Origin: Paenirhizobium selenitireducens ATCC BAA-1503
GTDB lineage: Bacteria > Pseudomonadota > Alphaproteobacteria > Rhizobiales > Rhizobiaceae
Length of the DNA: 64,000 bases
Assembly (NCBI RefSeq): GCF_000518785.1
Contig: NZ_JAEG01000019.1
Coordinates: forward strand, 1 to 64,000
Direction of reading: 5' to 3'
Made by a program: the position numbers and the translations under genes. The notes beneath the pieces were generated by a model. The model was not told the DNA's origin, searched no databases, and saw only the letters and a list, made by a program, of their open reading frames with translations. This document shows, one piece after another, positions 8,330 through 16,751 of the stretch (the stretch's first letter is position 1; every line of letters starts with the position of its first letter).

Positions 8330-8677
8330 GATGCTTTCCTCTCCTTGGCTGGTCGCGGATGCTTTGCATGCGATTGAGAAGATGATGAGTTAATCCATCA
8401 AATTAGTAGAGATAAATTCCTCTCTTTTTCCGAGGCTTTCGGTCACGAATTTCCGCCTTGGCCAGATTTGCGAGCAGTTCGATCCGTCTCGACGACGGGA
8501 AGCGCCCAAGGTCCGTGACATCAAGGCGTAGAGCGCGAGGGAAAATAATCTATAGTGGTCTGAATCTATAGAAATAGATGTGTTCGCTTGACGCTCCTGT
8601 CTGGATAACTTCGTCCCATTCACCCGAGGTCCGTTGCGCCTTCGCGTCCCGTGCCATTCCTCGTTGGAGAGATCGAA
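8330..8677. promoter_or_regulatory. Divergent promoter region between tauA and the FAD protein gene
   Basis: A gap of 348 bp without a gene. At 8394-8410, about 65 bp before tauA, TCCA-N9-TAGA (core TCAAATTAG) is a near match to the cluster dyad. At 8549-8578 there is a second AT-rich patch with repeated TCTATAG and TAGA elements that fits the spacing rule poorly but may serve the plus-strand gene. The stretch between them shows nothing recognisable. Confidence 0.45.
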
Positions 8678-10117
8678 ATGCCGCCCCACGCCCCCCTTCC
8701 CGTCGTCGCAATCATCGGCGGCGGTTTCACCGGAGCCGCCGTCGCCCTTCATCTGGCATCGCGAAATCGCGCGGGGCGCGAAGCGCGCATTGTCGTGTTC
8801 GAGCCGAGGGAAAAACTCGGCAAGGGCCTGGCCTACGATACCAACGAGCCGGCGAACCGGATCAACGTGCCGGCTTCGAAGATGAGCCTCTTTCCCGACG
8901 ATCCGGAAAGCTTTGCCCGGTGGATCGCCGAGACGGGCGCGTTGGCGGGTGATGAAACGGCCTTCGCCCCGGACGGCCAGCCCTTTCCGCGCCGCCATGT
9001 CTTTGGGGACTATGCCTTCGCAATGGTGGCGCCCTATCTTTCCAGCGGCGCGGTGGAACATCGGCGGACGCGCGTGACCGGACTGACGCGCTCCAAGGGC
9101 CGATGGCGCGTCAGCGCCGCCGATGGGGCGGATCTGGAGGCCGACCTCGTCGTGCTCGCCACCAGTCATCCTGAAACGGCGCCTCCGCGGGTGCTGTCCC
9201 CGCTTGCCGGAAATCCGCACTACATTATCGATCCGACGGCGCCCGGCGCGCTGGATGCGATCGGCGTGAATGACCGGGTGTTGATCATCGGCAACGGGCT
9301 GACCTCGGCCGACGTCGTGGCGGCTCTATCCGAACGCGGTCATGTCGGACATATCGTTTCCATCTCCCGCCGAGGCCTTAGATCCCGCGGCCATCCCGCC
9401 GTGGCGCGCGAACCGTTTGGCGATTTCGTCACGCAGCCGGCCTTCACCGCATCGCAACTGCTATTCCGCATCCGGGGGGCACTGCGCGAAGCGCGACGCC
9501 TGGGCCTCGGTTGGCATCCGGTGCTTGATGCCGTGCGTGCCCAAGGCCAGCAGATCTGGCAGGTCCTCCCCGTGCAGGAGCGGCGCAGGTTGGCACGTCA
9601 CGTGCGACCTTATTGGGATGCCCACCGGTTCCGGATCGCACCGCAGGTCGAGCGCGTGCTGGATGACGCGATCGGTGCCGGCCGCCTGGAAGTCCTGGCC
9701 GCCTCTCTTGCTACCGCTTCAGTAGTCGGCCCCGCTTTGAACGTCGGCGTAAAGCTGAAGGGAAGCGACGTCATACGCGAATTGACTGTGGATTGGGTTG
9801 TGGTGACGACGGGTCCCGCCCATGGGGGCATTCTCAAGTCTCAACCGTTCCTGACCGAGCTGGAGACGCAGGGTTATCTGGCGCTTTGCCCGACCGGGCT
9901 CGGGCTCTTGTGCGACAGCCGGTCCCGCGCGCTTGGCGTCGACGGCAAGGCGGCACCCGGTCTCTTCATCGGCGGACCCCTGGCGCGCGGTACCTTCGGC
10001 GAGTTGATGGGCTTGCCGCAGGTGACCGACCATGCCGTCTTCGTCGCCGAGCAGTTGAGCACGGCGCTCGAAACACTGGCGGCCGACCGGCGGGATGTTG
10101 GCAAGCTGGCCGGCTGA
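8678..10117 (+). CDS. FAD/NAD(P)-binding oxidoreductase, YdhS-like (copy 1)
   Basis: Flavoprotein of 479 aa with an N-terminal dinucleotide-binding motif VVAIIGGGFTGAAVALHL, then VFEPREKLGKGLAYDT, a second nucleotide-binding region around RVLIIGNGLTSADVVAAL and a C-terminal GLFIGGPLARGTFGELMGLP. This is the NAD_binding_9/YdhS-type family. An upstream GTG at 8651 is possible, but GGAGAG at 8666-8671 is well spaced only to the ATG at 8678. A paralogue of almost the same length lies at 33323-34783. The reaction is unknown; a role in redox steps of organosulfur use is suggested only by context. A strong terminator follows. Confidence 0.82.
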   Translation: MPPHAPLPVVAIIGGGFTGAAVALHLASRNRAGREARIVVFEPREKLGKGLAYDTNEPANRINVPASKMSLFPDDPESFARWIAETGALAGDETAFAPDGQPFPRRHVFGDYAFAMVAPYLSSGAVEHRRTRVTGLTRSKGRWRVSAADGADLEADLVVLATSHPETAPPRVLSPLAGNPHYIIDPTAPGALDAIGVNDRVLIIGNGLTSADVVAALSERGHVGHIVSISRRGLRSRGHPAVAREPFGDFVTQPAFTASQLLFRIRGALREARRLGLGWHPVLDAVRAQGQQIWQVLPVQERRRLARHVRPYWDAHRFRIAPQVERVLDDAIGAGRLEVLAASLATASVVGPALNVGVKLKGSDVIRELTVDWVVVTTGPAHGGILKSQPFLTELETQGYLALCPTGLGLLCDSRSRALGVDGKAAPGLFIGGPLARGTFGELMGLPQVTDHAVFVAEQLSTALETLAADRRDVGKLAG

Positions 10118-10153
10118 CCCAGTCACATACGTGGTCTTCGAGCCCGAAAGAAA

Positions 10154-10186
10154 AAGGGGCGGATGTGGGTGTCACATCCGCCCCTT
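10154..10186. terminator. Bidirectional intrinsic terminator
   Basis: AAGGGGCGGATGTG and its complement form a perfect 14-bp stem with loop GGTGT, between the convergent FAD-protein and metY genes. The A-rich side (AAAGAAAAA) supplies the U tract for the metY operon. Confidence 0.88.
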
Positions 10187-10206
10187 CTCCTGCTGTCCAA
10201 GTTGCC

Positions 10207-11571
10207 TCAGGCAGCGTCGATCGCTTGGGAGAGATCGGAGATGATGTCATCGGCATGTTCGATGCCGATGGAAAGGCGAACGTAGCCGGGCGTGACGCCG
10301 GTCGCGAGCTGATCGTCGGCCGAAAGCTGCGAATGGGTCGTGGTCGAGGGATGGATCGCCAGCGACCGCGCGTCGCCGATATTGGCGAGATGGTAGAAGA
10401 GCTTGAGCGCATCAATGAAGCGCCGGCCCGCCTCGCGGCCACCCTTAAGTTCGAAACCGATAAGCGCGCCATAGGAGCCGGACTTCAGGTACTTCGCCGC
10501 GCGCTCGCCGGCCAGTCCCGTCTGGAACTTCGGGAAGATCACGTTCGCGACCTTCGGATGGTTCTTGAGGAATTCGGCCACCTTGATGGCGTTCTCGTTG
10601 TGCTGGCGAAGACGCAGCGGCAGGGTTTCCAGGCCCTGGATCAGCTGGAAGACATTCTGCGGGCTGATGGCCGCGCCGATGTCGCGCAACAACACGGCCC
10701 GGGCCCGCAGGATATAGGGGAAGAAGCCGATAGCATCGGCCTTCTCGATCCAGGTCTTGCCCTCATAGCTCGCATCGGGCTCGTTCAGGTTGGGTTGACG
10801 ATCCTTCAGCTCAGCCCAGGGGAAATTGCCGCCATCGACGATGGCGCCGCCGATCGACGTGCCGTGTCCGCCGATATATTTGGTCGCCGAATAGACGACG
10901 ACCGCGGCGCCGTGTTCGAGCGGGCGGATGATGAGCGGTGCCGCGGTATTGTCGACGATGAGCGGGATCCCGAAGCGACGGCCGATGGCGGCGACTTCGC
11001 CGATCGGGAAGACTTCAAGCTTCGGATTGGGCAGCGATTCAGCGTAATAGGCGCGCGTACGGTCGTCGGTGGCACGGGCAAAGGCTTCCGGATCGGCAGC
11101 GTCGACGAAGCGGGTTTCGATACCGAAGCTCTTCAGCGTCGCGGCAAACAGTGCCCAGGTGCCGCCATAGAGGCCGGCGGCGCTGACGATGTTGTCGCCG
11201 GCGCGGGCGACATTCAGGATGGCAAATGCTGAGGCAGCCTGTCCGGATGCGACTGCCAGGGCCGCGGCACCCCCTTCGATTTCGGCAAGGCGCTGCTCGA
11301 AGGCGTCCTGGGTCGGATTGGAGACCCGGCTGTAGAGGTGCCCCGGTGCCTCGAGCGCGAAGAGCTTGTCGGCGCCTTCGGTGCCCGGCAGTTGATAGGA
11401 GGTGGTCTGGTAGATCGGAACGGCGACGGCGCCGGTCGTCGGATCGAAGCGGAAGTTCCCGCCATGGAGCGCAAGGGTTTCCGGGTGAAGGCTCTTGAAG
11501 CTCGGTGCGCCTACAGGAACTTGCGGCGTTGCCGATTGCACGATCGTGTCGGTCGACTGCTGAATGGTCAT
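10207..11571 (-). CDS. metY: O-acetylhomoserine sulfhydrylase MetY, with no Cys or internal Met
   Basis: PLP enzyme of 454 aa that joins sulfide to O-acetylhomoserine to give homocysteine. Family markers are TLALHGGN, PIYQTTSYQ, LYSRVSNPT, the PLP Lys in VVYSATKYIGGHG (about K231), LRHNEN-like RLRQHNENAI, and HLANIGDARSLAIHPSTTTH. Its ATG overlaps the stop of the upstream membrane-protein gene by 4 bp, with GGAGGT before it. Apart from Met1 the whole protein lacks Cys and Met, which is extreme for this length. Last gene of an ssu-like operon, so sulfite-derived sulfide could be captured directly. Confidence 0.92.
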   Translation of the reverse strand: MTIQQSTDTIVQSATPQVPVGAPSFKSLHPETLALHGGNFRFDPTTGAVAVPIYQTTSYQLPGTEGADKLFALEAPGHLYSRVSNPTQDAFEQRLAEIEGGAAALAVASGQAASAFAILNVARAGDNIVSAAGLYGGTWALFAATLKSFGIETRFVDAADPEAFARATDDRTRAYYAESLPNPKLEVFPIGEVAAIGRRFGIPLIVDNTAAPLIIRPLEHGAAVVVYSATKYIGGHGTSIGGAIVDGGNFPWAELKDRQPNLNEPDASYEGKTWIEKADAIGFFPYILRARAVLLRDIGAAISPQNVFQLIQGLETLPLRLRQHNENAIKVAEFLKNHPKVANVIFPKFQTGLAGERAAKYLKSGSYGALIGFELKGGREAGRRFIDALKLFYHLANIGDARSLAIHPSTTTHSQLSADDQLATGVTPGYVRLSIGIEHADDIISDLSQAIDAA

Positions 11572-11903
11572 GGTTCTACCTCCGTTGAGTGGGTTTGATC
11601 GGCGGGCCGGTTGTCTGCCCGGATCGCGAGATGGACGAGGGCGGCAGTCAGCATTGCCGCACCGGCCCAGAAGACTTCGGGCGCATACCAGCGGATGCCG
11701 AACAGGTGATCGTTGGTGCAGAGCGCCTGGGCGAGGTTGCACAGAGCCGACGTCCCGGCGAGGCAGCTCGCCGCCTGGACATGGGTGATGTAGCCGCTTT
11801 CGACGACCGTGCCGAAGATCAGCCACCACCAGCCAACTGAAAGTGCCGTAACGGCCACGCCGATTGCCGCCAGCAGCACGGGGAGCCGCGTCTCAGACGT
11901 CAT
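11568..11903 (-). CDS. Unknown small membrane protein between the ABC ATPase gene and metY
   Basis: Predicted membrane protein of 111 aa. Hydrophobic helices are visible at about residues 8-31 (VLLAAIGVAVTALSVGWWWL) and 75-95 (VFWAGAAMLTAALVHLAI). Between them is a loop with three Cys (ASCLAGTSALCNLAQALC) and a GIRWYAPE motif; the tail is acidic and polar. The ATG at 11903 overlaps the end of the ATPase gene by 11 bp, has GGGGGTGG upstream and keeps the frame to the overlap with metY. I do not recognise the family. Tight coupling on both sides suggests a role in the same sulfur-uptake or assimilation step. Confidence 0.7.
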   Translation of the reverse strand: MTSETRLPVLLAAIGVAVTALSVGWWWLIFGTVVESGYITHVQAASCLAGTSALCNLAQALCTNDHLFGIRWYAPEVFWAGAAMLTAALVHLAIRADNRPADQTHSTEVEP

Positions 11904-12684
11904 GAGCCACCCCCAACTGTTCGAGGAGCGTCTGGCGCAATTGCACCAGTTCGGCATCGTCGCGTCGGCGCGGATGCGGTTTTTCGACGGTTACCTCGGC
12001 GACGATGCGCGCCGGGCGGTCGGAAAAGACGATGACGCGGTCGGCGAGCAGCAGGGCCTCCTCGACGTCGTGGGTGACGAGCAGGGCGGTAAAGCCGGCC
12101 TGCTTCCATAGCTGAAGCAGCTCCTTCTGCATCGACAGCCGCGTCAGCGAATCGAGCTTGCCGAAGGGCTCGTCGAGAAGCAGCAGTTTCGGATCGTTGA
12201 CCAGCGCCCGGGCGATCGCCACGCGCTGGGCCATGCCGCCGGACAGCTGGTGCGGATAGGCGTCGGCGAAGGCTTCGAGCTTTACGAGTTTCAGCACCTC
12301 GTCGATTCGGTGCCCCTGCTCTTGCAGCACGCCGCGGGCATCAAGGCCCGTGGCGATGTTCTTGCGCACGGTCAGCCAGGGAAACAGCGTTGCCTCCTGG
12401 AAGACGAGAATGCGGTCGGGGTTCGGTTCGCCGATGGTTTCGCCGTCTTCGCGCAATTCGCCTTGGCGAGGATGTTCGAGGCCTGCCGCGAGCCGCAGCA
12501 ATGTCGACTTGCCGCAGCCGGAAGGCCCAAGCAGCGCGACGAACTCGCCGGGTTGCACGGTGATTGACACATTGTCGAGGACCGGCAGGAGGCGTTCGCC
12601 CAGATCGTAGGCATGCGACACCCGGTCGATATCCAGGGCCAGGTTCCGGCTTGCCGGTTCGGATTGTTGGTAAGCCAGCGCCAT
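11893..12684 (-). CDS. Sulfonate/nitrate-type ABC transporter ATP-binding protein (SsuB-like)
   Basis: ABC ATPase of 263 aa with Walker [11 protein letters not shown]-loop [12 protein letters not shown], signature [15 protein letters not shown], Walker [16 protein letters not shown] and switch His in [13 protein letters not shown]. The ATG at 12684 shares one base with the stop of the permease gene. The frame is open far upstream but only as a shadow of the permease. It belongs with the permease and Tat-type binding protein next to it; the specificity class (sulfonate, nitrate or taurine) rests on similarity of domain organisation and on the metY neighbour. Confidence 0.88.
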   Translation of the reverse strand: MALAYQQSEPASRNLALDIDRVSHAYDLGERLLPVLDNVSITVQPGEFVALLGPSGCGKSTLLRLAAGLEHPRQGELREDGETIGEPNPDRILVFQEATLFPWLTVRKNIATGLDARGVLQEQGHRIDEVLKLVKLEAFADAYPHQLSGGMAQRVAIARALVNDPKLLLLDEPFGKLDSLTRLSMQKELLQLWKQAGFTALLVTHDVEEALLLADRVIVFSDRPARIVAEVTVEKPHPRRRDDAELVQLRQTLLEQLGVAHDV

Positions 12685-13682
12685 CAGAGGATCCCCTTCT
12701 GCCAGCCGAGAAGCCGGTTTCGGGCGACGAACAGCAGGTGCACGAGGCCGGCGCAGATCAGCGCCATGACGATCAGCGCGGCGTAGACATTGGCATAGGC
12801 CGAATAGGCGGTGTTGAACTGCAGGTACCAGCCGAGCCCGAACTTGGCCCCGAGCATTTCGGCAACGACCAGGACGGCGAATGAATAATAGAGCGCCATG
12901 AACAGACCGACGAAGACATTGGGCAGCGAGGCCGGGATCGCCACCTTGAAGATCAGGTAGCGTTTGGAGGCGCCGAGTGTGCGGGCGACGTCGTAGTAGG
13001 CGCGGTTGACCTGTTCGACACCGGCGGCGGTCAGGATCGCCACGGGGATTCCCGACGCCAGGGCAACGAGGAAGATCGAGGCCTGGAAGGTGCTCGGAAA
13101 GATGAAGAAGGTGCAGGGGATCCAGGCGCTCGCCGGAACCGGGCCGATCAGCTTCAGGAGCGGCATGCCCCAATAGGAGAAGCGGTTCGACCAGCCCAGC
13201 GCCACGCCGGCGGCAAAACCGACCGCGATGCCGGAGAAGAAGCCAAGGCCCCAGAGCCGCGCCGTGTAGGCGACGCAGACGAGCAGGCGATCCCAGTCTG
13301 TCACATAGACATGCAAAAGCCCCTGCGGCGGCGAGAAGAAGGGCTTTGGCAGCCAGCCGAGCTTGGCCGTCAGCAGTTCCCAAGCGGCAAGCCAGATGCC
13401 CAATGCTATGAACCACGGACCGTAGTGGACCAGGGTTCTCGCCGAACGACCAAATTGCGGGACGGCGAGGGAGAGCGCCAGGAATACGGCCGCAATGGCG
13501 CCCGTCACGATGGCGAACAGGCCGGTCGCGCCCCATGTGATGACATCGGGCAGCAGTGCTGTGATGGCGGCGGCCGTCGCCCAGGTCGCGGCGGCCAGAA
13601 GGCCGTCGCGCCACAGGAGGTTTCTGCGGGGCGTTGCCGCCCGGGACAGAAGATCGATGTCGCTTCGGATGACCTCGCTCAT
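12684..13682 (-). CDS. Sulfonate-type ABC transporter permease with extended N-terminus (SsuC-like)
   Basis: Permease of 332 aa, longer than a usual SsuC by about 60-70 residues because of two extra N-terminal hydrophobic helices (WATAAAITALLPDVITWGA and beyond). The core has the family's LLKLIGPVPASAWIPCTFFI segment and an EAA loop around VARTLGASKRYLIFKVAIP. The ATG at 13682 lies 7 bp after the binding-protein gene; an upstream start would run into that gene. Second gene of the operon. Confidence 0.85.
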   Translation of the reverse strand: MSEVIRSDIDLLSRAATPRRNLLWRDGLLAAATWATAAAITALLPDVITWGATGLFAIVTGAIAAVFLALSLAVPQFGRSARTLVHYGPWFIALGIWLAAWELLTAKLGWLPKPFFSPPQGLLHVYVTDWDRLLVCVAYTARLWGLGFFSGIAVGFAAGVALGWSNRFSYWGMPLLKLIGPVPASAWIPCTFFIFPSTFQASIFLVALASGIPVAILTAAGVEQVNRAYYDVARTLGASKRYLIFKVAIPASLPNVFVGLFMALYYSFAVLVVAEMLGAKFGLGWYLQFNTAYSAYANVYAALIVMALICAGLVHLLFVARNRLLGWQKGIL

Positions 13683-13689
13683 GGCCGGA

Positions 13690-14733
13690 TCACGCGAAGA
13701 TGTCGATGGTGATGCGGTTGGCGATTTCCTCCGGATCGGTGGAGGCATCGGCAACGCCGGTGAGCTTCAGGTCCTCGTAGCCGATCCTGACCTCCTTCAG
13801 CAGTTCCTTGCCGAACCAGTGGTCGTGATAGGTGAAGGAGGCCAGCACTTCGGTGAGATCCTCGAGCGGCAGGCCCGGCCTCAGCGTATCAAAGTACCAC
13901 TTGGCCACTTCGTCCGGATGCTTGGCCGTGTACTGGTGGATTTCCAGGTTGGCCGCGGCGACGCGCTTGATCGCATCCTTGTTGGCCTCGTAGTAGTCGC
14001 CGTTCACGCCAAGCACGCAGCACACGCGGTCCTGGAAGGCGCCGGTCTGGGTGTCCGCGATCTTCACGAAGCCGTGCTGCTTTTCGTAGGAATAGGCCCA
14101 GGGGTCCATGTGCGCCACGGCATCGGCCTCGCCTTTCAACACGCCTTCAGCGACGAGGTCGAAGGGAAAGACCTTCCAGGTCACGTCGGTCTCCGGGTTG
14201 AGGCCGGCCTTGGCCAGCGCCACCGAGAAGGCGACGCGCGACGGCGACATGACGTCGAAGGTGCCGATCGTCTTGCCCTTGAGGTCCGTCAGCGTCTTGA
14301 TGCCGGAATCGGGCTTGACGAGAACGCGCTGGCAGCCGCCATGAGAGCCGGCAAACAGCTTGACGTCGAAACCCTGTTCGATCGGCTTCAGCCAATCATA
14401 GAGGAGACCGGGTCCGGCTTCAGCCTTGCGGGTTGCAAGCGCCTGGATCAGCGTCTGGCCGCTGGCGCCCTGATAGAAGAGTTCCACCTCCAGGCCGTGC
14501 TTGGCATAGATGCCCTTGGCAAGCCCGAAGCCCACCGGCGAATGGCAGGCTGCGACTTCGGTCCATTCGAGCTTGATCGGGATGAGATTGCCGGCGATGG
14601 CGTAGGAGCCGCTGCGGCCTGCGAGGGCACCAAAACCGGCGGCGGCTCCGGCGATGCCGGCCGTCTTGAGGAGTGTGCGGCGCGAAAACGCACCGGATGC
14701 TGGCTGCTGTTGTCTGGTGGGCGTGTTGGTCAT
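13690..14733 (-). CDS. Tat-exported ABC substrate-binding protein, NMT1/SsuA family
   Basis: Binding protein of 347 aa with a Tat signal (SRRTLLKTAG followed by a hydrophobic stretch to about residue 47). The mature part has the NMT1/THI5-like pattern: FGLAKGIYAKHGLEVELFYQ, LTDLKGKTIGTFDVMSPSRV and the late MDPWAYSYEKQHGFVK. Unlike TauA or the SsuA pair it does contain Cys (including RVCCVLG) and Met. First gene of the operon that ends with metY; its promoter region has AT-rich repeats of the cluster motif. Ligand not evident. Confidence 0.85.
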   Translation of the reverse strand: MTNTPTRQQQPASGAFSRRTLLKTAGIAGAAAGFGALAGRSGSYAIAGNLIPIKLEWTEVAACHSPVGFGLAKGIYAKHGLEVELFYQGASGQTLIQALATRKAEAGPGLLYDWLKPIEQGFDVKLFAGSHGGCQRVLVKPDSGIKTLTDLKGKTIGTFDVMSPSRVAFSVALAKAGLNPETDVTWKVFPFDLVAEGVLKGEADAVAHMDPWAYSYEKQHGFVKIADTQTGAFQDRVCCVLGVNGDYYEANKDAIKRVAAANLEIHQYTAKHPDEVAKWYFDTLRPGLPLEDLTEVLASFTYHDHWFGKELLKEVRIGYEDLKLTGVADASTDPEEIANRITIDIFA

Positions 14734-14778
14734 CGGCTTGTCCCCATGGATGAGATGATGGGAACAGACTAATTAATC

Positions 14779-14812
14779 AATATAAAATTGATAGATTTTA
14801 TAGACTAATAGA
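14779..14812. promoter_or_regulatory. Candidate operator array upstream of the ssu-like/metY operon
   Basis: Three TAGA elements occur within 21 bp. TTGA-N9-TAGA at 14788-14804 (core TAGATTTTA) matches the cluster dyad spacing, and TCAATATAAAATTGA at 14778-14792 is a perfect inverted repeat with 4-bp arms overlapping it. The patch starts about 45 bp before the binding-protein start codon, where a repressor or activator would sit. Confidence 0.45.
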
Positions 14813-14867
14813 AATGACCGAGCAGGATTTTTTTGCTCTTCTGCGCGTTACGCGCGGGCGTCCGTGC

Positions 14868-14901
14868 TCGGCCCCGAAGCGCAAGGGCGCTCCGGGGCCG
14901 A
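14868..14901 (-). terminator. Strong hairpin downstream of the 2OG oxygenase gene
   Basis: TCGGCCCCG pairs with CGGGGCCGA, and the enclosed AGCGC/GCGCT pairs further, giving a long G+C-rich stem. No clear U tract follows on the minus strand, so efficiency as an intrinsic terminator is uncertain. It ends the six-gene operon starting at 21264. Confidence 0.6.
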
Positions 14902-14907
14902 AGTGCG

Positions 14908-15966
14908 TCAATAGGCTGAGGCAACCGCCTCGCCGGCGAGCTGCTCCGGCGTTAGCAGGTCCGCGTGATGCGCCCGTGCGACGTCGGGATGCGACCGCAG
15001 GCGGCTCTTCAGGTGGTTCTGGCCGACTTCGCGGAAAATCGGGTTGAGCGGGTCGACGGTCACACCACGCTCGTCACGCTTCAGTTCTTCCGGCAGCGCG
15101 ATGACCGGGATGGTGGCGTCGTAACGCGAGCCCAGGAAGAAGGCGACAGAGAAGCGCTCGACGCCGGCCGGTGGGGCGATCACGTCATGCACGTCGGCAC
15201 GAACAAAACCATTGGTCGCCAGTTCCAGCAGTTCGCCCGTGTTGATGACAAAGGTACCCGGCACCGGCGGCGCCTCCAGCCAGACGCCGTCTTCGGTCTG
15301 GACGCGCAGGCCCGGAACGGTATCCTGCAGCAGCACGGTGACGAAGCCGCCGTCCTTGTGGGCACCGACGCCCTGATCGGTCTCAGCCACTTCACGGCCG
15401 GGATAGCGGATGATCTTCAGAAGCTGCGACGGCTGCGGCTCATAGATCTGGGCAAAGGCATCCTCTGGCTGGCCGAGGGCAACCGCGATCGCCTTCAGCA
15501 CGTCGATACCGACGCGGGTGACCTCCGCCTGATAGGCGAGCAGGAGGGGTTTCAATTCCGGAAGGGCGGCTGGCCACTGGTTCGGGCCGAGCAGGCGCTT
15601 CCAGGCGGGCGTGTCGCGGCCGATCTCGACCGCTGTGCCTTCGGTATTGATGTCGAGCTGTTCGCGCCAGTCCTGCTGGCCGCGGGTGCGCTCATAGCCG
15701 GCGCGATTGTAGCCGCGGAAATGCGGCGACTTCACCATCTCGATCTCCAGCTTCTCTTCGAGCGGCAGCGCGAAAAAGCGCTTCGAGTTGGCAACCACGT
15801 CGGCGACAAGCTTGGGATCGACGCCGTGGCCGGTGAGATAGAAGAAACCGTGATCGTGCAGAATCTTGCGCAGGTCGGCGATGAAGCGTTCGCGTTCGGC
15901 GGGACCGGCATGGAAGCGCGAAATGTCGATGAGCGGCAGGTGGACCGGGAGGGTGTGTATGGTCAT
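14908..15966 (-). CDS. 2-oxoglutarate/Fe(II) oxygenase, isopenicillin-N-synthase-like
   Basis: Enzyme of 352 aa with the non-haem iron triad His203-x-Asp205 (GAHKDGG) and His260 (DVHDV), and the 2OG-binding Arg271 in RFSVAFF. The N-terminal half has the IPNS-family LPLIDISRF and HGFFYLTGHGVD. The ATG at 15966 has AAGGAGA upstream. It is the last gene of the aminotransferase-GlcD-metQNI operon. It could oxygenate an organosulfur compound, and may replace the missing TauD for some substrate, but nothing in the sequence names that substrate. One internal Met and no Cys in 352 residues. Confidence 0.85.
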   Translation of the reverse strand: MTIHTLPVHLPLIDISRFHAGPAERERFIADLRKILHDHGFFYLTGHGVDPKLVADVVANSKRFFALPLEEKLEIEMVKSPHFRGYNRAGYERTRGQQDWREQLDINTEGTAVEIGRDTPAWKRLLGPNQWPAALPELKPLLLAYQAEVTRVGIDVLKAIAVALGQPEDAFAQIYEPQPSQLLKIIRYPGREVAETDQGVGAHKDGGFVTVLLQDTVPGLRVQTEDGVWLEAPPVPGTFVINTGELLELATNGFVRADVHDVIAPPAGVERFSVAFFLGSRYDATIPVIALPEELKRDERGVTVDPLNPIFREVGQNHLKSRLRSHPDVARAHHADLLTPEQLAGEAVASAY

Positions 15967-16058
15967 TTGAGTTCTCCTTATTGGGCGTCCCCCGAGCAGC
16001 CATCGGAGGATGAATTTGACAACGCCGGCGGCCACCCGTTTTCGGCGGCCGGGCGCTT

Positions 16059-16751
16059 TCAGCGGGATCGGCGGCTGCGGGCGATCCGATGGTTGACGAG
16101 GCGGGCGGCGAGATCGCCGGACATCTGGACGGATTGGACGATGACGACGAGGATGACGACGACAGCGACCATGACCTCGGGCATGAAGCGCTGGTAGCCG
16201 AAGCGGATGCCGAGATCGCCCAGGCCCCCGCCGCCGACAGTGCCCGCCATGGCCGAGTAACCGATCAGGCTGACGAGGGTGACGGTCTGGCCGGCGACGA
16301 TGCCGGGAAGGGCCTCGGGCAGCAGAACCTTGAAAATGATCTGCAGCGGGTTTGCGCCCATGCTTTCGGCGGCCTCGATCAGGCTTTGATCGACCTCGCG
16401 CATGGCGGCCTCGGCAAGCCGCGCAAAGAGCGGGGTGATCGCTACCGTCAGCGGAACGATGGCGGCATAGGTGCCGACCGTCGTTCCGGCGATCAGCCGG
16501 GTAAACGGAATGATAGCCACCATCAGGATGATGAATGGCGTCGAGCGCACCAGATTGACCAGCGTGCCGATCACCTTGTTGAACAGCGGCCGCTCCAGGA
16601 ACTGGCCCGGCGATGTTACCACCAGCAACACGCCGAGCGGCAGTCCGATCAGGGTCGAAAGCAAGGCTGCGACAGTCACCATGGTGACCGTATCCCGCAG
16701 TGAATCAAGAATGAGCGCGATGAGCGCCGGCGAAAACAGACCGGACAGCAT
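16059..16751 (-). CDS. metI: Methionine ABC transporter permease MetI
   Basis: Permease of 230 aa with the MetI pattern: TVTMVTVAALLSTLIGLPLG, NLVRSTPFIILMVAIIPFTR, EAAESMGANPLQIIFKVLLP (coupling loop) and the late GYSAMAGTVGGGGLGDLGI. The ATG at 16751 lies inside the end of metN, an overlap of 47 bp, and gives the usual family length. Works with MetN and MetQ upstream. Methionine or a methionine-like sulfur compound is the expected substrate. Confidence 0.92.
   Translation of the reverse strand: MLSGLFSPALIALILDSLRDTVTMVTVAALLSTLIGLPLGVLLVVTSPGQFLERPLFNKVIGTLVNLVRSTPFIILMVAIIPFTRLIAGTTVGTYAAIVPLTVAITPLFARLAEAAMREVDQSLIEAAESMGANPLQIIFKVLLPEALPGIVAGQTVTLVSLIGYSAMAGTVGGGGLGDLGIRFGYQRFMPEVMVAVVVILVVIVQSVQMSGDLAARLVNHRIARSRRSR

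Noticed and set aside
8549..8578. Exact operator dyad upstream of the first YdhS-like gene
   Set aside because: TCTATAG and TAGA elements are present but no pair keeps the 9-bp spacing; listed only as an AT-rich patch.
14734..14907. SAM-II type riboswitch before the metY-containing operon
   Set aside because: The leader is too short and AT-rich and lacks the pseudoknot elements known before alphaproteobacterial met genes.
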